Source: Limanda limanda
Lineage: Eukaryota > Chordata > Actinopteri > Pleuronectiformes > Pleuronectidae
Assembly: GCF_963576545.1 (NCBI RefSeq)
Contig: NC_083647.1
Location: 4,569,507-4,633,506 of the forward strand
Reading direction: 5' to 3'
DNA length: 64,000 nt
In this document: piece after piece, positions 33,683 through 44,969 of the stretch
How positions within the stretch are numbered: the stretch's first letter is position 1
How the letters are laid out: every line of letters begins with the position of its first letter
Notes under the pieces: model-generated
Database searches by the model: none
The model's input: the letters and a program-made list of their open reading frames with translations, nothing else
Told to the model about the DNA's origin: nothing
Translations under genes and position numbers: made by a program

Positions 33683-34554
33683 CGGAGAGGTTTGAAGACT
33701 TCACTGTTTTCCTGTCAGTCCTAATGATATTCAACCTATGGCAACACAAGAAACAACAGTTGTGTTTATGGCACTTGTCAATTAGACCATTGTCATCATA
33801 TTTAAGTTTAGATTGTGGGAAAACAGTTTGGGTCGCTGAATCGCACAATGATCAGACTCAAATGCTTGAAATTAATATAGGGAAATCTAATCATACTTCT
33901 CTGTGGAAATGAAAGTGATTAGTTTTGCTACTATAAGACCAACAACTTCTCATGTTTCTAACAATGTCAAGTTGGACGAAGTGAAAACCAGCGCATGAAT
34001 AAATGAAAGCAAGTTTTCTGTAAGGTTAGTTGGACCAGACGCCGTGAAAAGAACCGGCAGTTTAAAATTAAATTAAATTTCTACGAAATAAACAAAGAGA
34101 AAGTTACTCAACAAATAGCCTATGCTTACCAGTCAGGTCTTCTTTTGAATTCGGCATATACTATTTAAACATTATCATTTTATATTCTGTAAATTATTTC
34201 GATTTATTTTGTACCTTTCTATCCATTACCTTGATTAGATAGTAGAGTTTTGCCGGGATACTTGAGAGATCAGGCTTTGCAGACATATACAGAAGGACGA
34301 TAAATAAGACATTAAACTGCTGTTTGACTGAACATGGATTTTCCCAATTGAACAGCTTCATTAGTGATGAAAGAACTGTAGTTTTGTTGTCACCAGGTGC
34401 TACGTTTATCCACAGCGAGCTATGCAGCTTTGTTTTAACAGTTTGCGAATATTATATAACATATTAAAACAAATAAGATAACAGGTAAGTGGGCGTTGGC
34501 CCCAGACTTACGTTTTGAGTCTGTTTGACCAGTTGATATTCTGTAGCAGTGCTA

Positions 34555-34860
34555 ACTCGGGTTTAGCTTGCTAGCTAGCGTTAGCAGAACAGTGACAGTG
34601 GATTTACGTCGCTATGAATTACCTGTTCTGGTTTTTCTTGCGCCACACGAAGGTTTTTCAAAGTGTCACTGCACGGCCATCATCTCATTTCTGTTTATTC
34701 CACAGCTCGTAACACTTTAATGCTCATTACTAGCCAACTGTATGTGTTGTTGTCTGTCAACCACTTCCCTAAACGTCACTCCTACGCAGCACGTACGTCA
34801 CCAGCTGTGAGGAGTGCACAACGCCCTCTGGCGACCGGGAAGTGGCATGACCAGTGACTC
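34555..34860 (-). promoter_or_regulatory. c9orf72 promoter and probable non-coding exon 1
   Basis: A consensus minus-strand donor (ACAG|GTAATT, exon end at 34623) would splice to the acceptor just upstream of the first coding exon. Upstream of it are two CRE-like TGACGT half-sites on the minus strand (ending at 34773 and 34795) and an ETS-like GGGAAGTGG near 34838-34846 on the plus strand. These fit a TATA-less promoter with its start around 34.68-34.80 kb, but no start site can be read. Confidence 0.45.
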
Positions 34861-34869
34861 AATGATGTC

Positions 34870-35885
34870 ATTTTTTTATTCCAGGCGCCCACCTGCAGAA
34901 ACACGAGATATTTGAATTCATTTACACGGAGCCTACACATCTGAATGGTTTTATCTGCAGGGAGAAACCTTTGTGTTTGCCTTTAACGTGCCACACTTCT
35001 CAGGATTCTGTGATAATGGCACCGTACTTCAGTCCTGGAGACCTGATGCTACCTGATGCCACGTCTGTAAATTGCAATCACGACATCTCCCAGGAGCATC
35101 ATGGCTGCACGTCTCTATAAGGGAAAACTTACGTGTCAACAGATGCTAATGTTATTGTGCTTTTTCCTTTAGGACAAACCTGACATTATCCAAAATGTGT
35201 GAGAATAACCAAATAAGGATGAAGAAATACAAACACAAATACCTTCAAACCTATTCTCTTTATATTCGTCTACATACTGTACACACAGATAATTTGCAGT
35301 GTTGGACCCACTGGCCTCAGCAGGACACTAATGAGACGGCCGCCATGCTGTGGGCTCTAAATGGCTCGTCAGCAATTAAGAGGCTGAGCTGCTTGTGCAA
35401 ACAGCGAGTCTTCATTTCATAACACAATTACATCTTGTTGGTGAAAAATGTGCCCTGAGCTGTGCGACCTGTCCTCGGTGATGTGCTGTCTCAGTCCCGA
35501 ACCGCTTCTATACTTTGTCCTGGAGCTGGTGTCTCATCAGTCCGTCTTTGGCTGCTGTTTTCAATTCCTTCTGGGGCCCCTTGTGGCCTGTTGCAATCCA
35601 GGACTGCAATTCTCACTGAGTAAACTATAGTGGGGGGGTACAAATACCATGCAGCTGTTCTCCACAGGGTTTGTAGCCTCTTCTTTTTTGGTTTCCACCT
35701 CAATTCCAATGATAAACCTCCTCTAGATTAAAATAACACAAAGACTTTTACACTCATATAATGCACCAGATAAAATATTTTAATCAGTGAACATTAGAAT
35801 CAATCAATCATGCTTTATCTATGCAACACTTTTTGTACAAACGTAATGCAACACAAAGTGCATTACTTAACTCCCCCAACGCACG

Positions 35886-35946
<61 letters not shown>

Positions 35947-37300
35947 AAAAAAACACACACACACACACACACTGTTGAATAAAGAACATAAGAAATCAAA
36001 ATATTAGATACATTTTTCGCTTATAATAGAAACATTGAAGAGAACAGATATAGATAGAAAAATAAATGAAAAAGGATGAATGATTAAATTCTTAAAAAAT
36101 GTATCAAAGTGATTAAAAATCTAAGATAAAATATTAAATATTAAATGGAAAAGAATTTGGAAATAATAAAATAAGGTAATTTAAAAGGATTCACAGATTC
36201 AAATATAAATAATAAGAAGTGCCAGTGGGCAGATTGTGTCACCTTGAACCGAGCTGCTCCAGCCTTTATGCTAAGCTAACAGGCTGTTTGTTCTAGCTTT
36301 AAATATCATGGAATAATGTACTGTACCTCGTCAAACAGGGCTAATTTTACATCCAGACAGGAGCAGTTATGATCTTGCTGTCTCTGAATATACATAACAA
36401 TATATAAAATACCGCTCTCCTTCCATGCTATCTTATCACTGACATTATTTATTGTTGAGCAGTCCTGTGACTTTCCTTCCCCGTGTCCTGTCAGAGTGGC
36501 TGCTCCTGTGCCTCATGAACAGCCACTGAGAGTAGATGAGTTTTTTAAGTTTGTTTGTTCTGCGGAGCTCAGCAGCAGCGAACTTGGAATCTACGTGTGG
36601 AGGGTCAGCAGCGAGCCAGTGTGCTGAGAGAAGTTGGCTGAAGTTTTCAAGGTCACTAACTGTCAACAGTCATTCCCAACAAAATGTGTAGCTGCTGGCC
36701 ACCTCGCTGATGTGACTGCACTGTGAGAACAGCCCTGCTTCTGCAACAGAGGTGAGGGGCTGACTTCAGTGGAGTCGACCCACCTCTCTGAATTTTTCAA
36801 AGACAAAACAGTCCAAATATTCCAGGAGAACATTTGTCGAGCTATTTAAATATTAATGTTACATATTATTTTGATTATTCTTTAATCTTGTGGATTGTCT
36901 ATTCATGGAACCACCTCTTATTTATGCATCTTCTTATCCCTGCCCTGATGAAGAGCCTGCTACGTAGAAATAGGTCTTTATTTTTAACTATTATAATACC
37001 ACACTAAAAGGACGTCATACCTCATCACCTCGCTTTACATAAAAGTGCCTCAAGATCTATTCCCCTCCTCTTATAATTCTTTTCATCTTCAAAGGCACCT
37101 CAAGATTCCTGGATCAAAAACCTTGAGAAAGGCATCGAGCACTTGGCTTTTGTGTCCCCTTCAAATCCTCACGTATGACGTTTGTAGAACGATTAACTTC
37201 ATTGTTTGGGTTAAGAACAAGTTTACAATACATTTTATACGCTCTGTCTATTTGAGATTCATGCTTCCATATAAGCCCTTGCTACACAACCTCTGTGTGT
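34870..37300. other. Intergenic, nothing recognised apart from the CA tract
   Basis: This is single-copy-looking sequence upstream of c9orf72. Short open frames show no coding character I recognise. Confidence 0.4.
35879..35972. repeat. CA microsatellite
   Basis: There are about 30 CA units, a short A-rich break, then about 10 more. This is the longest dinucleotide tract in the window, and it is intergenic. Confidence 0.95.
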
Positions 37301-37310
37301 TGGAATAATG

Positions 37311-38196
37311 ATGTAACATGAGGATCTGGTAGCGAAAATACATTACGTAGATTAGAAACTTCCAGCCACAGAGTACCTGTAAAGACCACAACAAAGATGC
37401 AATCAGCTTGTAGACTAACCACCCACAGACAGAACAGGCTCCCATGATAACCAGTTTAATGGCTCTGTTACAGCCCTGTAATAGTATTACCTGCTGCTTG
37501 CAGGTTTTCTTTCCACCAGGGCCAATGGGCTTGGACAATCTTGTACGTCACCACATTATCCTTGTGTCTCTAAGAACCAAGTCGTCGAAGAGGAAATTTA
37601 AACAAGCCGGTTGCCTATGTGCAGTAGAAACCCCTGAGAAGTACCTTTTTTTAAGAGTTCTGTTACGTCTTAGTATTGTGACGGGAATTTTTGTATTTAG
37701 ATATGTATAATGACATTTATATAGAAGAAGTTTACTGAAGAATGTATTTCTGTGTTCAAGACTGTGGCTCAAGGTAACTGTATGCATATTGCTCTTGGAA
37801 GTCTTTAGATGTGGCCTCCTCAGTCTAGTGTGAACAAAAGGTTTTACAACAGGGGCCAGAGACGTTGGGTCTAAAAGGAAGATGTACTCACACCTACAGT
37901 CTCTCAGAGCCTCTGAGCACATTTGCATGTCATTGTCTTGAAGGAGATAATTTGTAGATTGACGGAGACAAATGTCTGGTCTTCCTGTCACGACATGGAG
38001 AGAGCTGATTGGTCTACTATATTCTGATGTGTGAGGAGGAGTTAAACCAGTATAAATGTATGCATTTCCCATTGTTCACGGCCATTGCCTCATATCTGTC
38101 ACCGTGGTATGAGCTCTGTGCCACGACTGCAGTTGTGAATTAAACTTCCAGATTGATAATTGTTTGCTTGTCCTTGGTATGAAAATTCCCATAACA
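37311..38196 (+). mobile_element. Candidate solo LTR
   Basis: In plus orientation there is a TATA-like TATAAATG at 38051-38058. About 85 bp later comes a poly(A)-type ATTAAA at 38139-38144 and then a short U5-like tail ending ATAACA. The stretch can be bounded as TGTAACA...ATAACA. No internal retroviral or Gypsy genes, primer-binding site or clear target duplication were seen, so the left border is uncertain. Confidence 0.4.
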
Positions 38197-38204
38197 GTAT
38201 TAAA

Positions 38205-38600
38205 ACATGGACTGTATAATCGGCAAAATGTCAGCTCCTCAAAAGTGAAACCAAAGCATCTTGATAGCCTCCTGGTGGCGGGGTGCAGTATAAGTCGTTA
38301 ACCTCCTCTAATAAGTTATTTGATGCTATAAATACCGAGCGGAACATCATGATCGACTGCTGAGACTGACAGGTAATTGGTCAGTCGCCTGTAATTGTGG
38401 ACCGACAAGAGCTCGTTACAGCAGCTCCATGCCCCAGTAGTTATTACACAGACTCTGTCTCCAAATGTGCAAGATGGCGGTGTTGGTGTTTAGGGCATTT
38501 TGGCTTAATTTCTGGACCGTGTGAAGAAATGAAGACTTGTCATCCATCTATTTGAGTCACAAATAGGGATCTTTATCATCATTGTGCAAAACGCTATTTT
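38205..38600 (+). repeat. Dispersed fish repeat (CATGGACTGTATAAT type), copy 1
   Basis: It shares GACTGTATA, AGCTCCTCAA/GGCTCCCCAA, AAACCAAAG, CCTGGTGG/CCTGGTTG and AACCTCCT with 63528-63660. It follows directly on the LTR-like segment. Confidence 0.5.
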
Positions 38601-39584
38601 GTTCAATACTCAAGATAGTTTCTCTCCAAATGTGTTTTTGTTGTCATTCAGATTTAAAGATTGAGAAATTATCTATTTATATACTTTTTTTTTATTCATA
38701 TCTCAATTTCTTTAACCCATTGAAAAACAACATAGAGAGTAGATTTTTTTATATTTTGACAAAATGTAGCTGTAGCTGTTTTTCCTGTTTTTCCTGTTTC
38801 CATGTATTTATGTAAGGCTTAGATAACTGTCTCCAGGCTGTAGCTACTGTCCAAACATCAATCTAGATTGACTTTCACAAGCAAAGGGAATCCAAAGTGT
38901 TTCTCAAAACGTTCATAGCTTTTGCATTTTTGAAAACTGAAATATATAATAGTTTTTATTAGCATCAGCCAATATTTCTTGCAGTAAAGATACGTTCTCT
39001 AAATATTCTGACATCAATCTTTAATTTGACTACTTTGTCACTGTGTGATTATATTTATTTAAAATTATAATAACATACTTTGTCTGAGAAGTTTGCATTT
39101 CACCACCTTCCTCTTCTTCTCAGCCTCTGGTTTTATCAAACATGTGCCTCTGCCAACGTCGACTCTGCTCGCTTTGACAGCACAAAGGTAATTTTTCAAA
39201 TTTTCCCGAGTTAGCTTTTGCCCCAGCTCATCATTCAACATGGTGAGCAGGCGTTTTGTGCAGCAGCACTTGTTGTCTTCAGTTGTCGCTTTAGCAACAT
39301 CTCCTAATGAGTGGGTGGAAAATGTGTCGGAGCTGTCTCTTTTACCACTGCCTCTTTTTATGAGTGTGACCAATTACTGGTCATTTATTTAACGTCAACT
39401 AGCCCTGCTCCACATTCGCCACTTTTTGGTCTGAATATCTTCTCATTTCATGAAGCTTTTTCTTTTTTCTCACAGTTTCACACATTATTCGCCAGTGGCA
39501 AATTGTCTGACCTGCATGCTAATGACAGTAAGAAGCTTGTTTCAGCCTGCAGATCACTTTCCTGTACGCGGGTAGCATGACCCT

Positions 39585-39845
39585 CTCAATCGTTATGTCT
39601 GTCTCTTGGTCTGGATGTCTAGACTGAAATATCTCAACAACTCAAACTCTTATTTGTACTGACATTCATTATCCCCGAGGATGAAGCCCAGTGATTTTGG
39701 TGATCCCCTGACATTTCCGCCAGCACCACCATAAGGTTCCTATTTTTGGTTTGGACTGAAATACGTCAACAGATATTGGATATATCTACATGAAATGTGA
39801 TTGATTGATTAGCCTCAAGAGTACCTCACCAACACTGATATTCAT
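39585..39845 (+). repeat. Dispersed fish repeat (GTGATCCCCTGACATTTCC type)
   Basis: It contains CTCAACAACT, TGACATTCAT, TCCCCGAGGATGAAGCC, TTTGGTGATCCCCTGAC and GCACCACCATAAGGTT. A second GACTGAAATACGTCAACAGA resembles its own start, so the unit is partly tandem. It is a recurrent non-coding fish repeat of uncertain class. Confidence 0.5.
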
Positions 39846-40339
39846 CAACACGGTAAATAGAGCAAAACATTATACCTGCTAAACAGAAGCATGTACGTCT
39901 TTTACACAACTGTGTTTACACCAGGTACACACAGTTTTTTTAAACTATGAAAGGTGATTGATTAATTTCCTGTAACCGGTAGAGGAGCTTGCCTCTCTTT
40001 TCCCACCTGTGCGTCATGCTTGACGTCACAAATGCTCAGATAACTGAGGACTGCTCTCACCTCGCTGTCCTGACAAATTAGCCCTTTCACCTGGGTGTCA
40101 CGTAAACATCACTGCAGATCGTAGCTTGAGGCGATAAAAGCCAGTTTCCACGGCAGAGTCATTTGACCCCGGAGTGAATGCTGATTGCATCTATTTTCAT
40201 TGCAGTTAAAAGCCAGATGTGAGTGTGTGTTGATAGGTTTTTGACGAGTGGAAAAGGGGCTTTAACACATTGGCTTGACCCTGTGCCTCTGAAAGTTGTT
40301 AAGATGGCTGTAGACTAATTTTTCAAACGATTACGGCTC

Positions 40340-41400
40340 GTCTCTTTCTCTAAATCAGAAACAAGGCACTAATGGTAATTATGTGTCATCTCTTTAACTG
40401 GCACCCTGCTTCTTTTTTACTTCAAGGCCATGTCATAGTGTTGTAAATGCATTTTCATTAATCATTTTAAATTGAAATAACTGACATCTCATTATTGTCA
40501 ACTGAGCTTTAAGGTAAGACTGTTAATTGTCTTGCCTTGATGAGGACATTCTGGTCTAGTCAGTCAAGAGCATCTGAATAACTTAGTTCAAATGAATCTG
40601 TGATGTGTTGGCACAGTAAACACCTTATGAATTGCTAATACAATTATTTGGGGATTTTAAGTACAAAGAGCCAAATTGGATGAGTAAGCCGTGGTCTCGG
40701 CTTGGCTCTGAGGTTATGGAGTCTGGGGCTGTGTCTCTGCATCTTTGGCTCACTTCATTAGCGTCACCGTTTTTGGCTTAGGGAAATGTGATTGAGAGTT
40801 GTGACAGCACATCATCTTTTTCCATCTGGCATCAGACAGGCAGGCAGGCTCCTGCTTCCGCCCGGGCGGCTGCAGCCTGATGCCTACCGCCAGCATCCAT
40901 TAGGATCGGTTTAACTTCAGTCCATTCCCCGCTAACCTACATGACCACGAGAAATGGGGCAAAACCGCCCTCGCAGCAGCCTCCGGGGCCTCGGTGAATC
41001 CCGGCATTCCCTCATTCTGCCTCCCGACTCTCTTTGTGCTCTCTTTGTGAAATAACCCTCCTGTTTCCGTACACCTGAAAATATCACACACACTTGCGGT
41101 GTCGCTATAGACATGAATGCGCAAATGCAAATGGAGTGGCAAGAAGAAGAAATATGAGAGAGATGAATCATATAAGGATGATCCCAAAGATCCAAAGGAC
41201 GTCACGCTCGTGGTCAGACTCGGAAAAGGCTGATCCTGCCAATTCCAATTACTCTTCAATTTTTAAAAAGGGCAAAGTGTGGCTACTGGGCCCGATCCCT
41301 TTGTGTGCTTTCAAAGCCGGCTCCAGGTTTGAAACATGGCACAACAACAACGATGTGTGATGCCATTCAAAAGAGGCAACTTCAAAGAACATTTTCTCCT
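40340..41400. other. Candidate conserved non-coding DNA
   Basis: This stretch lacks recognisable transposon signatures. It is dense in homeodomain/POU-like words such as GTAATTA and TTAATCATTTTAAAT. An octamer ATGCAAAT is at 41125-41132. This is composition-based inference only. Confidence 0.25.
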
Positions 41401-41879
41401 GCCCAGCTGCACTGTGGCTCGCTGCCACGGGCCGATCATTATAATGAGTTTATGAAAATATTACTTTGGAATAGAGGACTCACACTGCAAGCAACTGTAC
41501 AGAATGATTCAAATTCCCTTTCAAAGACTGATCATCAGATGTTATGATCAACGAGAGCTTTCATGTACTTGCTGTCTGAGGAGTAATGCTTGTAGCTTTG
41601 ACTGAGCGTTTATTGGTTAAGACATTATAATACAAAGCTAGCTGGCTGTCATTAGAGCACATAACTCCACAAAAGCCCAACAGTCCTCTTATGAAACCAC
41701 ATGTAAATCCACAGATATCCATAGATGTGGATTTTGATTTCAATCTGCACCAACTAGGACACACTCATAAAGGATCCGTTGATTATTCTGAGAAATCAAC
41801 ACAAATTTTGGAAAATTCTCGTGAAGAAATTGTACTTTCTTGATTCTTGTAGTTCTGGTTTTGTAACCTCATGGTTGAA

Positions 41880-41936
41880 TGCACTTATTGTAAGTCGCAT
41901 TGGATAAAAGCGTCAGCTAAATGAAATGTAATGTAC
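41880..41936 (+). repeat. Dispersed fish repeat tail, copy 4
   Basis: It contains GTAAGTCGCATTGGATAAAA followed by GCGTCAGCTAAATGAAATGT, matching the tail of the copy at 30001-30150. Confidence 0.65.
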
Positions 41937-41939
41937 ATT

Positions 41940-43520
41940 TTTCAAAAATAAAAAAAGAACTTTGTGGTAATCCATCAAGTTATGTTTCTAACAACGGGGC
42001 CATGAATACTGGAATGCAGCACACAGTGTTAGAATGCATAATAAATACATCTAATAATATCTGATGATTTAATTTTATATTGAATGAACACAAATAATCT
42101 CCAGACGCTGTGAATTCCTGAAAATCTGCCAGACCCATAGTTTGTCCTGCTTAATACAAATTACCTGGGTTTTTCTAGAATCAATAACTGCTCAACAGAC
42201 CTTCCCCAACACAATTTGAGAGCAGAAATGAAAAACCCTTTCCTCTGCACTGACAATCTGTATAGGTAAAACACATTTCACCTTGAACAAGCCTTGATCA
42301 GGGTGACAAGCTTTGACAACACTGTAGCTTGGACCCTCTTTGATTTTTAATGCATCACTTCAGGTTTGATCAGTCTCCACTTTACATGCACAAAGAGTAC
42401 TTACACACTCTTCTGACAGAGAGGGGCGCTACCATGATGTTCAACATAATTGTCTGTCTTTATATGTTGCCTGCGATTATGTCTTTTTTATGAGAGCATT
42501 TGTTGTAGTGGTCATGAACCGAGTGCGTGTGTGTTTCTGGCTCAGAGGCACCAGTTGCAGCCCGGTCCAGACCTGCCGGCTGTGTTTGTGCAGTGATTTC
42601 ATGCCTCACGTGTGCTCATCATGCTTTATTTGTCACGTCATGAGCTGTGAGCCCTTTGAACACCTGACACTGCGCCACCATTTTACCATGATTGTATCAT
42701 TTGTTGATGCTGGTGTTTTCTGCTCACCCTCTTGTGCAAATATCCATTTATATGCTAAATCGAGAGTCTGCAGCGTTCATTTGCGAGTTCCTGGTGACTG
42801 AGTGTGATGATGCACATGCACATGCTCTTTTCAGATGATTTGGAAGCTGCCATATTTGGCTTTAAATCCCCAACACAGCCCTGTCAATGAATGAGGCTGT
42901 AATTACACATTACACGCCAATAAACTCCTCAGGACGTATTCTGTATTTACAGCCTTCCAGCAACAGCTGCTACAGTAGCTGAGAGGACAGTATCGAAGCC
43001 CTTTCATGTGTCACTGAATGTGTCTTCCTCTGACACACGGAGCTCTATATCAGAGCTCCTCTCTCCTGTTCCCCCAGCCGTCTCTGCATCAGGTGATGGC
43101 ATCATCCACCTCATCTCAGATGACACATGATGCCGTCATCCACCTGCTACAGAGCGCTCACTCGCATCTGGGTGGAACCGGTCACACGGCGAGAATCACA
43201 TTCAATAGATTCAACTCGCCCACTGCTGCTGAGGAAGAAGCTACACGCGGTGAGGGAAAACATGTCAACCATCCCCTGGATTATTGAATACCTGAAAGAC
43301 CATTTGCAGTTGGACTAAGCAGTGCTCTAGTACACCATTACTTGTACTGGAGCTCACAGGGAACAGTGCTGTCTCTTTTCCTGTTGACTCTGTCCACCTC
43401 AGACTTTCAGTACCCGTCTGGGGTCACACCTCTTGCAGAAGTTCTCTCATGACTTGGCAGTGGTTGGGTGAATAAGTGATGGGCAGGAACAGCAGCACAG
43501 AGCGATGCTATATTTTCTTG
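41940..43520. other. Intergenic, nothing recognised
   Basis: No coding exon, RNA gene or clear repeat was recognised on either strand. Confidence 0.4.
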
Positions 43521-43529
43521 TGCAGTGGT

Positions 43530-44085
43530 CTGGAAAATAATCATCTGTATCCGAACATGGCCAAGACCAGGGGGATAGTGATCGACGTCAGAAGAGCTGA
43601 ATGGCGACACAGGCCAAGTGTATTCTGGGAGAGGATGTTGAAGTGGTGAAGGGAAGAAATGCTTCCATGTTGACACAAGACTGAACTGGAAGACAAACTC
43701 TGAGATATTATATAAGAAGGAAATGTGTAGACGCTCTCTCAAGGAAGCTGAAATAATTCAACAACAGGATGTTAGCAATAATCATCTGTTGTGGCCAGTG
43801 GACTGTTCTCATAGTCTGCTGGGGGAGCATGACACCCACAGACTGAATGAACTGATCAAGAAGAATTGCTCTATAATTAGCTGCAAACCATACACGTTTG
43901 AAGTACTGTTAGAGAGGAGGATACTGAACAAACTGATATCCATTATGAATAATCCTTAACACCCTCTTCAACACCTTCTGGACAGGCTGTCTCAAAGGGC
44001 GATAGAGGATACCTCTCCTGCCCGGAGCCATAACTCTTTACAACTCTACACCTCTGTCTGACAGAGAACTTTCAGAACTCTCAGA
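43530..44085 (+). pseudogene. LINE reverse-transcriptase remnant
   Basis: Plus-strand frames give AKTRGIVIDVRRAEW and later YTFEVLLERRILNKLISIMN followed by HPLFNTF. These are typical of the palm end and C-terminal tail of fish LINE ORF2. Several stops and frame changes make it inactive. Confidence 0.6.
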
Positions 44086-44759
44086 TTTGCAGTTTCTGGT
44101 TCAACCAAAGTCCACTTTATGTGAAAAACCTTCCACTCTTACATTCTTACAATTTAAGACCCAAACGTAGAACTCAAGACACAAAGAGGAGGTGGAAGTT
44201 CAAACAAGTTAGTTTATGTAAAGCTTTTTCACACATACAAGTCTAAGGTTTGTGTCGCAGTCAACATTGTTAACATTTGATTTGGTGATTTATGGTTTCA
44301 CATTGCATTCAGAAGGCGGACCAAATTCTTTTATATGAAAAACATACATCATCCCCTAGTTACCTACGTACTGTAGGTACCATAGAAAAAAAATAGCCTT
44401 TCTGTTTGAATGGAGAAAATGAAGGATCTTGTTAACATTGTTAATTTTGTTACCACTCTAATATCATCTTAGTATTAAAATGAATGTCCCTGTTGGTAAT
44501 TATATCCTTGGAAGTGAAGAAGGCTTCTTTTTCATACTCTATCATTCTATCGTGTCTCCACTTCCAGCAATAGGTCTGAAAGGCTGAATGATAGAGCAGG
44601 ACAGGCTGCGACACAGGCAGTGGAGCCAGGACAGGTAATGGAGTGTGGCAGGCCGGGGTCTTCTGGTCGTCAGTCAAAGGAGACTAAATGTTGAGTGAGG
44701 CATGACAGACCAGGAAACCAGGAAATCCAGGAACAGCAAGCTGAGGCTCAGGGGAGCAG

Positions 44760-44965
44760 AGGATTAGATGGGTGGATGGATAGATAGATGGATGGATGTA
44801 TGGGCAGACAGACCAAAAGACAGATAGAAAGAGAGAAGGACAGATGGATCGAAGGATGGAGGGATGGAGGGAAAGACGGAACAAAAGACAGACAGAAAGA
44901 CAGATGGACGGATAGATGGATGGACAGATGGACGAGAGAGACAGATAGATACACTAGATCGAGAG
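44760..44965. repeat. GATG/GATA/GACA tetranucleotide-rich block
   Basis: It is an imperfect mix of GGAT, GATA, GACA and GGAC units over about 200 bp. Long open frames here on both strands are an effect of the repeat. Confidence 0.9.
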
Positions 44966-44969
44966 ATAG

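Noticed and set aside
33720..34623. Possible GGGGCC repeat in c9orf72 intron 1, as in human ALS/FTD
   Set aside because: Only one isolated GGCCCC (near 34498-34503) is present; there is no tandem hexanucleotide.
35448..35709. Overlapping short frames on both strands upstream of c9orf72
   Set aside because: No start context, splice signals or recognisable family.
37548..38072. 174-codon minus-strand open frame
   Set aside because: It lies inside the LTR-like repeat, has no recognisable domain, and runs opposite to the LTR signals.
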